Shown here piece by piece: positions 9,565 to 21,369 of a stretch of DNA of 64,000 bases (position 1 is the stretch's first letter; every line of letters starts with the position of its first letter). Source of the DNA: Mantis religiosa (lineage: Eukaryota; Arthropoda; Insecta; Mantodea; Mantidae). The notes beneath the pieces are model-generated. The model was not told the origin of the DNA and did no database searches. It worked only from the letters and a program-made list of their open reading frames with translations. Position numbers and translations under genes: made by a program. The DNA is taken from contig CM060950.1 in the NCBI GenBank assembly GCA_030765055.1, positions 464,920,995-464,984,994 on the forward strand, given 5' to 3'.

Positions 9565-10565
9565 TAGTCGTAAGCTTTCATGGCCAGAGTCTAATTTGCA
9601 GATAGAAGAATTTTCTGGGCTCAGCAGCCGTGGTCTGCTGGAGTTGGAAGATCCAGACATTTTATTCATGTCTGCGGTGAACATCATCAATGATGGCGTG
9701 GTCTGAGTCTTCTGGGTGAAGTTTCAGTCACAACTGTCTCACTAGCTGGAGATGCGGCTGTATTTATACCTAGTCTGCCATCTCGTGCTTTCTTTTGTTT
9801 TATTTTATGTCCTCCAACGTTAAGTCATATCGGACGATGAATGGAATGGATGAAATGCTGCACAAATGAGCCCAGGGCTCTTAGAGCTCAAAGTTACCCA
9901 ACATTCGTCTTTTAGGATAAGGGTAAACCCCAGAAAAAACCTTATCCAGGTAAATCCCCCTGACCGAGATTCGAACTCGGGACCTCTTGAACGTGAGGTT
10001 TCATGCTTGACTCATCTGGCACTGCCTGGGAGGGGATGGTGGCAGGTGGGGACTAGCTGCTCCAGTGCACTTGGAACTTGATTGGTTTGTGTGTATTCTG
10101 TGATTGTTAAAGTGTTTGATCTGCTCAAGGATTGGATGCCAGTTTTTGTTTAGTTTTAAAGCTTCCTCCTTCCTGTTAAAATTGTAGGGGTGTTTGTAAA
10201 TTTGTATGGCATGTAGTATGGCTTAGATGAGAGGACTGATGCTTCCTGGTATTGAATTATGTGTTCACTTTCTGCTCAAAGTGCATGTTCAGCAACTGCG
10301 GAGTTCTCGGGGTGGCCTAGACGGCAATTGATCATCATTACTCAGCTTCACAGTAGGTGTTTAAAATGTTCTTTGCCCTCTTCAACACAGATGTGAGCAC
10401 ACCTGAGGAGATTCATATATACCGTTGTCAGTTCTTGTGTTGCGATGCTATTGCCGACATCCTGGATCCTAGTCTCGAGAGTTCTGCAGTTGTGTGTGGA
10501 TTGGTTTTGTATACTCTTCCCTTTAACAGTCCCCAGAAGTAAAACTGTATCATCATGTATCATGT
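9565..10565 (-). mobile_element. Penelope-like element alpha-2 fragment, split by a SINE
   Basis: Minus strand. The C-terminal GIY-YIG region reads AIQIYKHPYNFNRKEEALKL at ~10215-10150; AVAEHAL followed by a stop lies near 10300-10280, with CRLGHPEN just before it. This parallels PLE alpha at 4457-4750. The outer end at 9575-9740 has the gtaagctttcatggcc start and a decayed hammerhead (TTGATGAT). A SINE lies at ~9785-10040. Coding is broken by several shifts. Confidence 0.65.
9785..10040 (-). mobile_element. tRNA-derived SINE, family C, copy 1
   Basis: The body (gttaagtcatatcggacgat, cattcgtcttttaggataag) is joined to a tRNA-like head at 9958-10025. On the minus strand the head contains gaggtcccgagttcgaatc as B box. 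The same head and body occur at 62905-63880, where the body is tandemly amplified. It interrupts PLE alpha-2. Confidence 0.7.
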
Positions 10566-10589
10566 AGCATGAGTGTATCTATGCGAATG

Positions 10590-11095
10590 ATAAATCGCCC
10601 TCTCTCCTTACCTGGGAGTTACCAAGCTGTCCCCAAAAGGGGTGCCAGGCACACTCTGGGGCTCTTTCGAGTAGGGCAAGACCTAGAGACTAATAAACCC
10701 TCCCATTACAGGGTGGAAGTGGATACACCACTTATACGTGTCAACCCATCTGGGAAGACTACTGAATAACTCTGGTCGGGGTGCCCGGTGATCTAGCACA
10801 CCAACTACTAGCTCTGCAGGCTAGCACCCAGGAACTTAAGGCTTCCCTAAACCCCTTCTGACGACAGAGCCGTCCAGACGTCCCCGATCTCCTGCAGGTA
10901 TCAGGAACCACTGCCCCCTCGAGTCCAACCCAATTCAAACAACTCCCAACAGAGAGGGGCTTGAATGTTCGGCTTGAGGTTTCTCTAGTAACAGAAGTAA
11001 CACGAGTGCTAGGGGTCCGCAGCACCCGCACCATGGCAGCTGAAAGAGACATATCCCCTCCCCTACAAGAAAGTAAGTCTACAGACAGAAGGCGG
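10590..11095. other. GC-rich segment of unknown identity
   Basis: A sharply GC-richer 500-bp block in an AT-rich region. Plus-frame pieces look coding-like (SYQAVPKRGARHTLGLFRVG; a second piece with LQASTQELKASLNP and ERGLNVRLEVSLVTEVTRVL), separated by stops and shifts. It could be the 5' or ORF1 part of a retroelement or a decayed retrocopy. I cannot name it. Confidence 0.4.
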
Positions 11096-11630
11096 TCTTT
11101 TCTAGGAGCATTTTGAACAGATCCTCTGTGCTGCCATTTTCAATTAATTCGTGTATGTGCTTCTTGCTGGCACAGAAAGTCCTGGGTATTTCCCTTGAAA
11201 CAATTCTTTGTTTTTACAAAAGATCCATGTTGAATATGTCATTATCACACACTCTCACAGCTTCACACAACGATGCCTATTTCTCGACTGATTTCAACAA
11301 GTTTCACTACCTGTGACTGCAGCTGCCTTACACATGATGGTCACGTGTGTCAACCTCCACCATGTTATACCATCTCTTCGTAAAAAGGTAGATAATTTAA
11401 TTGGTTTCATTCGTATATTGCATTTTTGGCAACAAACAATAAAATTTGAAATAATGCAGTATACCATACTGTTATGATGGGCCAATTTTACATGCTACAT
11501 CTTGTATCAGAACTGAAATGTGTGACTTGATTACTAAAGTAGCAGATAACCAAAGCAAAGTTGAAGAAGAAAATTACAGAAAAAGTGAATTGATCTAATG
11601 AGAAATCAAACAAATTATAAGAGGAAATTA
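11096..11630. other. Intron sequence without a recognised element
   Basis: No family signature on either strand; a few short frames only. Confidence 0.5.
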
Positions 11631-11631
11631 A

Positions 11632-12440
11632 TTCTTCTTTCACACTGGCCGTGTGTAGGCTGAAGTATGGAAGGTTAGAGTCAGACTGAAAAATTCAATG
11701 CCATAGCTGGAATTTGAACCTCGGATCTTCTGGTCAGTTGGAGAATTTAATGTCATGTTGGCACGTTGGCTATAGTAGCTCAGTGGTTAGAGTGACTGGA
11801 CGGCAACCAGAAGATCTGTGGTTCAAATCCCAGCTATGGCATTGAATTTTTCAGTCTGACTCTATCCTTCCATACTTCAGCCTACACACGGCCAGTGTGA
11901 AAGAACAATTAATTTCCATTAATTGACCTAATAATGGTTAACTATAAAGCCCGGGCCTTAAAGTACTTACATGTTGTAAGTTACCATTAAGGTAGTTGTC
12001 TCATGTGTTTTTGAGCACTCCTAGTGGTTTACCAGGAAAAACACAAGTCAGTTGGAGAATTTAATGTCATGTTGGCACGTTGGCCATGTTAGCTCAGTGG
12101 TTAGAGCGGCTGGATGGCAACCATTAATTAACTAAAATAATAAGAGTTAAATGATGAAGCCTGGGACTCAAGTACTTACGATAGTAAGTCGCCACAAAAG
12201 GTGTATCTCGGATGCGAGAGCCCCTAGTGGTCTACCGGGGAAATACACGAGTCAAGTGGAGAATTTAATGTCAGACGGCACGTTGGCCATGGTAGCTCAA
12301 TGGGTTAGAGTGACTGGACGGAAACCAGGAGATCCATGGTTCGAATCCTGGCCATGGCATTGAAATTTTCATGTTGACTCCATCTATCCAAAACCTTAGC
12401 TTATATGCGGCTAGTGTGAAGAAATGATTAATTTCCATCA
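11632..12440. mobile_element. tRNA-derived SINE family A, cluster of three copies (first pair inverted)
   Basis: Each copy has an A box (tagctcagtgg or tagctcaatgg) and a B box (ggttcaaatcc or ggttcgaatcc) flanked by a palindromic acceptor-like gccatgg...ccatggc. The copy at 11640-11740 is inverted relative to the one at 11745-11900, so the pair forms a hairpin. Two more + strand units follow, at 11930-12125 (truncated) and 12126-12440, with the shared body (gtacttac..tagtaag, ctagtggtctaccgggg). Confidence 0.75.
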
Positions 12441-12444
12441 ATTA

Positions 12445-13125
12445 ACTAAGACAACCTGCAGTCCTCGTGTTGCAGCCAACATGAGAAAGATATGTAACAC
12501 TTGTAGTCAACCTCTGCAAAAATGTCCCAGACATCTGTCCTACACCGGTGCAAAAGGGCATGTCGATGCGATTAGTGCGGATCAGTTTTGGAAAATACTA
12601 ACCATCAAATACTTAAGATTCGTTCAGTACGTTGTTGAAAATTGGAAAATGGCTCGACAAGTCAGTAAAATGTATGAGCTCGCAGACTGGTTTGACTACT
12701 GTTGCGAATTGTGCCCAATTTTACCACCAGATGTTAAAATCGACATTAACAAATGTAACATAAAAGTTGTCAGCGCTAACACTAATGTTAAATTTATTTA
12801 GGTACTACTTTGTGTTAGTTTGCTAGTGTAATTTAGGGACAAGTAAGACTGTGGGCAGCATTGTGTTCAGTGGAGAAACAAGGAGAGTTTGGCTGCAATG
12901 AAATCTTCAATATAGCTGCATATGCAGTAAGGAAATAAACAAACAGTTAATAATGTTAAAAGAATGCCCTCCAGCACAAAATTGCACTAAAAAGTAAAAA
13001 AACTATATTAAAAATCATGGTTGTATATAACAACATCAAAAAGTGTGAAGGACTTAGAAAAAAATTGCCGCGTCGCATATTAGAAAGAAGAGCCCAAATG
13101 GCTAGTGTGGAAAAACAATTAAATT
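12445..13125 (+). mobile_element. Merlin (IS1595-like) transposon, copy 2, deleted
   Basis: Shares its left part (gttgcagccaacatgagaaa, tctgcaaaaatg) and its ~300-bp 3' tail (tactactttgtgttagt ... agaaagaagagccca) with the longer copy at 31830-32910. A reading frame at 12424-12801 contains MARQVSKMYELADWFDYCCE, matching the pre-catalytic part of the other copy. The catalytic core is deleted. Confidence 0.65.
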
Positions 13126-13129
13126 TCCA

Positions 13130-13865
13130 ATAAGAAATACAGTTTCATTTGATTGTTAAATTGGAAAGTACAAATTATTCTGCTATTGTTGAAATGTGTA
13201 TATATATATTTTTTTTTTAAAGAGAAAGAATATTATTTGAATTTGATCACAATTTGGAAGAATTGTTTTATGAATAAATGATATTATATTAAAGACTACG
13301 TAGACTTTCATGTCCTATGTCCATAGATAAAGCTTTGGCTTAAACTTAAATTTAAAAAAGTAACCCTTACTATAATGATGCTTATTCATCTGCACTCTTA
13401 TGTCACGTGCTAGCATTCCTTACACTGCTGGCAACAGTGCTGTCAATTTACAGGACACTGGCATCAAATTGTAAATATTTATTACAAATAAATGGTTTTA
13501 ATTTGAGTGAGTTTAAGGACTTCACTGCAGAAGTGAGGGTCTGGGATATGAAGGGAGAACTACAAATGTGATACAACACATGGTTGCGGCATTCTTTATA
13601 CTGGTATGAGGTTGCCCTTTAGGGCAGTGGAACAAACTTCCTCATCTTGTTTGTTTCAACAGTTTGCAGACTTATTCAGAATGATTCATGTTCAGACATC
13701 AGATTTGAATGCACCAATGTACTCGTAGCTAACATATTTATGCATTAATGCTATTAAAATCTTTAAAATATGCTCTTTAATTTTGGAAATATGTTTTAAG
13801 CATATACTAATTATGTTAATTTTAAGCTTATGCTATTCATTATTTGAAGCAAAAGGTTAGAAACA
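13130..13865. other. Intron sequence without a recognised element
   Basis: AT-rich; nothing identifiable on either strand. Confidence 0.5.
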
Positions 13866-13937
13866 GTGATGTATTTAACATTTGAAAGTAATGAGTCGAT
13901 ATTCAAACACAAACATCACTTAAATTATCCTTACTTG

Positions 13938-13976
13938 GACATATTTCGGAGAACAGTTTGTCCCCATCGTCAACAG
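13938..13976 (-). ncRNA. hammerhead-like motif, PLE zeta (C3 changed)
   Basis: The minus strand reads TTGACGA, T, a GGGGA...TCTCC stem II, GAAA, then TATGTC. Stem III would be A-U plus U-G with a 2-nt loop. The first core base is T instead of C, so activity is doubtful. Confidence 0.45.
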
Positions 13977-14276
13977 TTATCCGACTGGTTGGATCCGTGG
14001 CTTCCTGAAGTGAGCTGGTTGTCTGTGGTGGCATCTGTTGTCTGTGAGATGAACTTCCAAAGAGAGTTTTCAGGTGGCAGTTCGAAATTTAAAGTATGCT
14101 GTTTGTTTTTTATAATTAGCAACTTTTCCCAAACATTGAGTTTGGCTGCATTACTGGCTGGCTTTAATAGTTTTATATTTGGTACAATTTCATGATTGGT
14201 AGACAAGAAATGGTGGGCCATTGCTGATTTTTCTATTTGTTTGTACTTCACACATCTCATATGTTCCTGTAATCTA
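13970..14276 (-). pseudogene. PLE zeta GIY-YIG endonuclease, C-terminal half
   Basis: Starts beside the LTR with IRLQEHMRCVKYKQIEKSAM, then AHHFLSTNHEIVPNIKLL, LNVWEKLLIIKNKQHTLNFE and a Pro/Ser/Thr-rich tail. The EHxRxxKYKQ...SAxAxHFxxxNH pattern is the PLE-type GIY-YIG domain. Its N-terminal half continues on the far side of the LTR at 14780-14860. Confidence 0.8.
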
Positions 14277-14280
14277 ATAT

Positions 14281-14774
14281 TGTCACCCAATTAGCGGAAA
14301 GCACAACCAACGACAGCTGAGAAGGGACCAGAGGCAGCCGAGCCACACCCTCCCATTAATCTCAGTCACTAACTGAGGGGTTGATTAGGGGAGTGTCACT
14401 TGTTGCTGGCTGCCTCTTTCCCCTTCCCCTGTCCTCTGGAATCTTCGCGGTAATTCACTGAAACCAGAGACTTCTAGAAAACAATGATATCCCTATAAAA
14501 AGGGCTGCAGTGAGTGAATTGAGTCAGTCAGTCAGTTCTTGGCGAGCAGCGAAGCAGCGTCGTGCTAGTGTACGGACGAGAAGACTGTGCGTCGGAGGAG
14601 TTTACGTAATTGCGAGTGCAAGAGAAACTGTAACGGACGAACTGGTGAATCGTAATTGTGTGCATTACGTAATCCTGTGTAATTGGCAAGTGTTCAACTG
14701 TAAGTCGATGGAAATAAAGAAAATTTTTGAGTGGTGCAATTGGACTTTTCATTTCAGGAACCCACAAAGTCACA
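14281..14774 (+). mobile_element. solo LTR with 4-bp target duplication
   Basis: 494 bp, beginning TGTCACCC and ending GTCACA, flanked by ATAT at 14277-14280 and 14775-14778. It has a TATA-like ctataaaaag at ~14493, an initiator-like gtcagtcagtcagttc at ~14523, and aataaagaaa at ~14712. The 3' part matches LTRs at 5092, 35914 and 43789. Solo LTRs arise by recombination between the two LTRs of a retrotransposon. It cuts the PLE zeta gene. Confidence 0.85.
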
Positions 14775-14779
14775 ATATG

Positions 14780-15037
14780 TTATCTTCTTTTGGTGTTTCC
14801 TATGTAGAACTTATTGCAGTCTGAGCAGTTGATTTTGTATATACCTGATATCCTGTTTTCAGGTACTGGGTCTTTCAGGTTGTTGCATAATAAGTTTTTT
14901 AAACTGAATTTATTTATTGGGGCTAGAGTGATGTACTTCTTGAATATATTGTTGAATTTATGATGCACTCTGGGATGATATGTGAATTTCCTGAACTGTG
15001 TCTCGGTTTTTGATTCTGTTAATTTTGTGGTATCCAA
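14780..15037 (-). pseudogene. PLE zeta linker and start of GIY-YIG domain
   Basis: LTESKTETQFRKFTYHPRVH followed by HHKFNNIFKKYITLAPINKF, then SGIYKINCSDCNKFYIGNTK. GIY and YIG are both present with the Cys pair (CSDC) typical of PLE endonucleases between them. The frame ends where the LTR was inserted. Confidence 0.8.
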
Positions 15038-15080
15038 TATGTGTTTCTGTTTCTTGATGCCAAAAGATATGTTATTTAAT

Positions 15081-15375
15081 TCATGGATTATGTTCAGATC
15101 TAAGAAAGGTAGTTAGACATCTTTTTTCTGTCTCTATTGTGAACTTTATTGCTCTATTCTGTATGTTCAATAGTTTTAAGGAATCTTGTATGAATTTGTG
15201 TGGAAAAATGGCAAAAATATCATCAGCATATCTGTACCAGTATTTGAAGATGTATGGGAAGGATGATGTAATATGTGTTTCAAAGTAGCTCATAAAGAGG
15301 TTGGCTAGGAAAGGGGAAAGTGGATTGCCCATTGTTAGGCCTGAGGTCTGTTGATAGAATTTACCGTTGAATGTA
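15081..15375 (-). pseudogene. PLE zeta reverse transcriptase, C-terminal half
   Basis: TMGNPLSPFLANLFMSYFE (motif 4-like) followed by YWYRYADDIFAIF, whose YADD is the polymerase catalytic motif. Upstream, in a slightly shifted frame, FTFNGKFYQQTSGL is also readable at ~15370. PLE reverse transcriptases are related to telomerase. After FTIETE the frame is broken near 15100. Confidence 0.8.
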
Positions 15376-15657
15376 AAGAAATTTTTATGTATACATAAAT
15401 GAGTAAGTTTTGTGAGATCTTAAGGATAATTTAAGTGATGTTTATGTTTGAATTACCGACTCATTACTTTCAAATCTTATGCTCTTTATTACGAGGGCTA
15501 TTTTTTTTTTAACCTCCAATATGGCATAACAGAAAGCAAATGTGAATCACCAAATTATTTTATTAGCAGGAGTCAAGCTCAGTTACAGTTATATTTCCAC
15601 ATATTCACCGTGAAGATTAAGACATTTGTCATGCTTGTAAAACATAAGGTGATAATA

Positions 15658-16157
<500 letters not shown>

Positions 16158-16524
16158 TGATAAACAAGCTTTCCAATACCCTCTTCATAAGCGTCTGCCG
16201 CCAACATGGAGATAGGTCTTCATGGCATCTTGAAGTTCTCCACTGGTGTGAAAGTGCTGTCCTCACAGTTCTTTCTTGAGCTGCTGAAAAATATGAGTCA
16301 CTCGGGTAAGATCGGGACTGCATGCCAGGTGATCGAACACTTCCCAATGGAACTGAATACACTGAGTTCTTTAAATTTCCTGCACCATTCACGGACAACA
16401 CCCCTTCTCCTACAGAATGCACCATAGACACGGTTAATTTTTTGATGAATTTCTGCTTCATTATTCCTTTCTGCCTGCAGAAAATAAATGACGGTTCATA
16501 ACTCGCACTTGGCGGGAGAAACAA
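16158..16524 (-). pseudogene. Degenerate transposase-related stretch of the mariner at 15492
   Basis: The minus strand contains EIHQKINRVYGA-like and FCRRRGVVREWCRKF-like text split over frames, then LADAYEEGIGKL just before the microsatellite. This order (N-terminal helix region to a C-terminal EEGIxKL) fits a deleted mariner. The two core Asp motifs are not found. Confidence 0.45.
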
Positions 16525-16879
16525 TGATAGTGGCCATGTTTAAGTTCTGGTAGCTCAGTTACAACTAATGTATTGATTTTGGCCCAGTGGATGTTATGGT
16601 AGGATAGTTGCTTTGTTGCACAGTGGACAAATCTGCCTGCTTATGCTTATCTAGTCTTGCAGCTGAGCAGTCGGAGGTTGAAAAAAATAGCCCTCTTACT
16701 TAAAATTGCATTATTCCTTAGAAGATATCTGGTCGTTGTGATTTGATTTGCAGAATACAGCAGTTATTTTCTCTAAATGCTCAGGTTTAAGTTTATGATG
16801 TTATCATAAGTTTGTGCTGTGTAGGATCTTTCCATGTCGCAGATGTTATTGGGTAAAATTTGAAAGCACTTACTAATTG

Positions 16880-17235
16880 GAGAAATTACTGTATTAAATT
16901 ATACAACAAACTTCCTCAATATTTCAAAGAATTGCCGAATTTAACAATATTTAAAAGGAAATTAAAGAAGTATGTAATACAAAGGTGTTTTTATTCAGTA
17001 AATAAATACCTTGATGATGAACAGTGATTCAGTTTTTGTTAGAAATATGTATTACATTCTAATAACCTATTCCATTTTTTTTATATTGCAGTTGTAAGTA
17101 CTATCACCTTATTTGTTTATCCGTTCATGTGTTTACTGTTAATCTGTAATATAAAATTGTATTGATGAAGCCGATATTTCTGTAATAAGAAATCTTATGG
17201 TGAATAAATTTGATTTGATTACTTCAGGAAGCTGC
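16880..17235 (+). mobile_element. LINE 3' end (RT C-terminus, 3' UTR and tail)
   Basis: CIKLYNKLPQYFKELPNLTI then FKRKLKKYVIQRCFYSVNKY and a stop at ~17024, followed by ~170 bp of 3' UTR and the end gaataaatttgatttgatt. Immediately afterwards the CTG/TTC array starts, so that microsatellite grew from or next to the LINE tail. Confidence 0.75.
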
Positions 17236-18200
17236 TGCTGCTGCTTCTGCTTCTTCTTCTTCTTCTTCTTCTTCTTCTTCTTCTTCTTCTTCTTCTTCTT
17301 CTTCTTCTTCTTCTTCTTCTTCTTCTTCTTCTTCTTCTTCTTCTTCTTCTTCTTCTTCTTCTTCTTCTTCTTCTTCTTCTTCTTCTTCTTCTTCTTCTTC
17401 TTCTTCTTCTTCTTCTTCTTCTTCTTCTTCTTCTTCTTCTTCTTCTTCTTCTTCTTCTTCTTCTTCTTCTTCTTCTTCTTCTTCTTCTTCTTCTTCTTCT
17501 TCTTCTTCTTCTTCTTCTTCTTCTTCTTCTTCTTCTTCTTCTTCTTCTTCTTCTTCTTCTTCTTCTTCTTCTTCTTCTTCTTCTTCTTCTTCTTCTTCTT
17601 CTTCTTCTTCTTCTTCTTCTTCTTCTTCTTCTTCTTCTTCTTCTTCTTCTTCTTCTTCTTCTTCTTCTTCTTCTTCTTCTTCTTCTTCTTCTTCTTCTTC
17701 TTCTTCTTCTTCTTCTTCTTCTTCTTCTTCTTCTTCTTCGTCTTCTTCGTCTTCTTCGTCTTCTTCGTCTTCTTCGTCTTCTTCGTCTTCTTCGTCTTCT
17801 TCGTCTTCTTCGTCTTCTTCGTCTTCTTCGTCTTCTTCGTCTTCTTCGTCTTCTTCGTCTTCTTCGTCTTCTTCGTCTTCTTCGTCTTCTTCGTCTTCTT
17901 CGTCTTCTTCGTCTTCTTCGTCTTCTCCGTCTCCGTCTCCGTCTCCGTCTCCGTCTCCGTCTCCGTCTCCGTCTCCGTCTCCGTCTCCGTCTTCTTCTTC
18001 GTCTTCTTCCTCTTCTTCCTCTTCCTCCTTCCTCCTTCCTCCTCCTTCCTTCTTCTTCCTCCTTCTTCCTCCTTCTTCCTTCCTTCTTTCTTATTCCTTC
18101 TTTCTTATTCCTTCTTCCTTCTTCGTCTTCTTCGTCTTCTTCTTCTTCGTCTTCGTCTTCTTCATCTTCGTCTTCTTCTTCGTCTTCATCTTCTTCAGTG
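17231..18200. repeat. Compound (TTC)n array, about 950 bp
   Basis: A few CTG units are followed by pure TTC to ~17738. Next come 9-bp tcttcttcg units to ~17922, 6-bp ccgtct units to ~17990, and a degenerate pyrimidine-rich zone to ~18197. The order shows stepwise higher-order repeats developing at one side. The long Phe-rich frame is not a gene. Confidence 0.95.
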
Positions 18201-18399
18201 GCTGGTGGACCGAGGAACAGTCTGAGGATGGGTCAAACATGTACTTGCCCTGAATAGGGCTTAACCACGAAGTGATGGGATTTGGATGTTGCAGGGTGGC
18301 GGGTGAAAATTGGGTAGGGGGTAGAAGGGAGGTAGCATGCTGCTCCTCAATGGCTGTGGACTCAGGTGGAACAGTCGTTGTGCATTGCTAGTGGAATTC

Positions 18400-19080
18400 T
18401 TAATCAGGAATCCAGGCAAAATCATGGTGGATGTAATTTAGAGCCTTATGGTTACTGGTAATGCCTGCTAGCCATGCGGTGAAGATGTGTTGCTTTAAGT
18501 GGCATTCTCTGAGATGGTAATCCCCAAAAGCCCTAACCAGGGCACTCTGATGAATGGTAATCTGACGTAGAATTTTGTGACCTGGCACTTAATTTCATCT
18601 TCCACGTAGGTCGGGCCCAAATGACCTTGTTGTCGACGGGCCCTAAAACACGACACACTCACTCACTCACTCACTCTTCCACGTAGGGAAGAGATGAGGC
18701 TTCATGAAGTAATCTCATGGGGAAACATTTGCATACAGAATAGATGACCCAAAGACATCTGTTCTGTACATGTTGGAGCAGCAGCAAGTTGGAGCCTGCG
18801 GTCATGCCCCAGACTTCACTCACCTAAAGCATTATAGGGAGAACTAAAGCCTGAAAAAGGCATAACTTCTGGTGCGTCGGCATTCTGGACCACAACATAC
18901 GCTGCGTCACATGCCTGATGTGACAGTTTCTGAATGTGTTCTCCGAAAGTTAGGCCCTTATCCAGTTTCACTGCCATGTATTTGATTAAATTCATCCACC
19001 TATCCTTCGCCTAGAATAGGTGAATGAGGGAAGAAAGCATCGCTTTGTAAATAGGATGGCTTTGCTTTTCTCTGTGTTAA
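18400..19080 (-). pseudogene. LINE-like reverse transcriptase relic (weak)
   Basis: Minus strand fragments KYMAVKLDKGLTFGEHIQKL (~18975-18915) and later GHKILRQITIHQSALVRAF. The first resembles the YLGVxLDxxLxFxxHI region after the YADD motif of LINE polymerases. Stops and shifts are frequent. A (cact)n stretch lies at ~18655. Confidence 0.4.
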
Positions 19081-19422
19081 AGAAAGCATGTTTCCACCTT
19101 GAAGATATTTATCCACAGAAGACAAAACTTTAATGTCAAGATTTCTCTTTAAAACACTGCACAATTTACAACATAATTTTTACTTGAAAGAAGCACATTC
19201 AAATTTACTCAGAAACTTTGTAGTAAGAGCTTTGTTATTTTTTCATTAATGTGTTTGAATATTAGTCTTAAAATTAACAATTAAGAAATGCATGTATTAA
19301 GTGTTCGATGCAGTAAAAATAATGAAATATGCAGCAACTTCAGAATTATACAATCATATGCACCATAAAATTCTGCATAAAAGCGTAGAAGAACATTAAA
19401 ATATATATATTGCAAAACTTAA
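19080..19422 (+). repeat. Unnamed dispersed repeat R1, copy 1
   Basis: Shares with 36360-36735 an ordered set of words: gatttctcttTaaa/gatttctctctaaa, tttactc..aac, tgtttgaatattag/tgttgaatattag, aaatatgcagcaac, and a tail of caaaatttaattcc type. Part of the tail also occurs at 23215-23270. No coding capacity or ends were recognised. Confidence 0.45.
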
Positions 19423-19839
19423 TTCCACGTCTACTGTTTGCAGACGACCTAGTAGTTGGGTCCATATCAAGTGGAGGACTGAGAAGAGCAATCGAGGCAG
19501 CCAATTCTTATTGCAATAAATGGGGTTTGAAAGTGAATGAAAACAAAACCAAGATTATGGTCTTCAAAAAAGGATACAGGTTGCATAAGGATGAAAAATG
19601 GGAGGTTAATAGAAGAGAAATAGAGGTAGTAAGGAGATTTGATTACACTAGGCAACAATGAAAATGTTTTGGGCTTAAAAATAGTGAATTTACATGTATT
19701 TCCATCTGCTGAATTCAAAAATTACCATAAAAACAATAGATTAGCTCTTGTTTTGAACATAAAGTGACATTTCATTTTTTAGAGTGAGGATTTTAAATTT
19801 GGGGGAATTTTTTTGGGAGTTGGCACACCTGTCAAATAA

Positions 19840-20319
19840 CAAAACACAATTAGAGAGACATTTTGGAAATTAAGTGATGCAAAAGTTAAGGAAGGCAGTT
19901 TTGTCGGACCACAAATAAGAGAACTTGTAAAGGATCCTGCATTTTACCAAATTTTGGAGGGGAAAGAAAAGGAAGCTTGGGAAGCCTTCAAGGATGTTGT
20001 TCATGGATTTTTAGGCAACAAAAGAGACGACAACTACAAGCATTTGATGACAGTGCTCCTGCAAAACTACCATAACCTTGGATGCAACATGTCCCTTAAG
20101 ATCCATTTACTCCACTCCCACCTAGACTTTTTCCCTCCTAGTTGTGGAGCTGTTAGTGATGAACTTGGGGAGAGATTCCATCAGGACATTTCTGTTATGG
20201 AACAAAGATATCAGGGCCGTTGGAATGAAGTAATGCTTGCAGATTACTGTTGGTGTTTGTATAGGGATTCTGCAGAACTCCATCACAAGAGGCAAGCTAA
20301 AAGACGACAAAGTCAGTAG
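19840..20319 (+). pseudogene. Widespread arthropod transposon-associated protein fragment, copy 1
   Basis: Open from after the TAA at 19837-19839 to a TAG at 20317. Text includes KVKEGSFVGPQIRELVKDPA, GCNMSLKIHLLHSHLDFF and GAVSDELGERFHQDI, then QGRWNEVMLADYCW. This CNMSxKxHxLHSHLxxFP...SDExGERFHQDI...RYQG pattern recurs in unannotated repeat proteins of many arthropods; I know no named domain. It lacks an N-terminal part and a convincing start. Its ends place it in a CACTA-like element. Confidence 0.6.
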
Positions 20320-20889
20320 GCCACCACATGATTCTCTTCAGACACGACAATCTGCGAAGTATTTTTCCAGCAATTTAGAACTCTTAGCACGTAATTACCA
20401 GTTAAAAAAAAATCAAAGGCACTTTCATTGTTGTTAGCATGTATGTAATTAAAATGTATCATTTTCGCTCAATCCGTTAATATGTAATACTTCCACCTTT
20501 TGTATATCATAGAAACTAGAGCTAATAAAAATGTTTCATTGTCATATTTGTTTTTCTCAACCCAAAATTAGTATGAATTGCCTCATGAAGTGCTCGAAAC
20601 ATTCAAAAGGTCTTCAAAAAAGGATACAGGTTGCATAAGGATGAAAAATGGGAGGTTAATAGAAGAGAAATAGAGGTAGTAAGGAGATTTGATTACACTA
20701 GGCAACAATGAAAATGTTTTGGGCTTAAAAATAGTGAATTTACATGTATTTCCATCTGCTGAATTCAAAAATTACCATAAAAACAATAGATTAGCTCTTG
20801 TTTTGAACATAAAGTGACATTTCATTTTTTAGAGTGAGGATTTTAAATTTGGGGGAATTTTTTTGGGAGTTGGCACACCTGTCAAATAA

Positions 20890-21369
20890 CAAAACACAAT
20901 TAGAGAGACATTTTGGAAATTAAGTGATGCAAAAGTTAAGGAAGGCAGTTTTGTCGGACCACAAATAAGAGAACTTGTAAAGGATCCTGCATTTTACCAA
21001 ATTTTGGAGGGGAAAGAAAAGGAAGCTTGGGAAGCCTTCAAGGATGTTGTTCATGGATTTTTAGGCAACAAAAGAGACGACAACTACAAGCATTTGATGA
21101 CAGTGCTCCTGCAAAACTACCATAACCTTGGATGCAACATGTCCCTTAAGATCCATTTACTCCACTCCCACCTAGACTTTTTCCCTCCTAGTTGTGGAGC
21201 TGTTAGTGATGAACTTGGGGAGAGATTCCATCAGGACATTTCTGTTATGGAACAAAGATATCAGGGCCGTTGGAATGAAGTAATGCTTGCAGATTACTGT
21301 TGGTGTTTGTATAGGGATTCTGCAGAACTCCATCACAAGAGGCAAGCTAAAAGACGACAAAGTCAGTAG
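20890..21369 (+). pseudogene. Same protein fragment, tandem copy 2
   Basis: Identical translation to the fragment at 19840-20319, shifted by exactly 1,050 bp. It carries no independent difference that could show selection or age. Confidence 0.6.

Larger units (their letters stand above)
13868..15478 (-). mobile_element. Penelope-like element zeta with RT and GIY-YIG parts, split by an LTR
   Basis: The most complete PLE in the window. The ends are inverted copies: tttgaaagtaatgagtcg at 13881 pairs with cgactcattactttcaaat at 15457. Read on the minus strand, the order is terminal arm, RT C-terminal half, linker, GIY-YIG, terminal arm with hammerhead. A solo LTR at 14281-14774, with its own target duplication, interrupts the GIY-YIG coding part. 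The N-terminal RT half is missing. Confidence 0.8.

Noticed and set aside
10348..10563. Independent small gene on the minus strand
   Set aside because: Adjacent CRLGHPEN and AVAEHAL text shows it belongs to a PLE endonuclease fragment.
17197..18225. A 342-codon Phe-rich open frame
   Set aside because: It is the translation of the TTC microsatellite; no coding gene.
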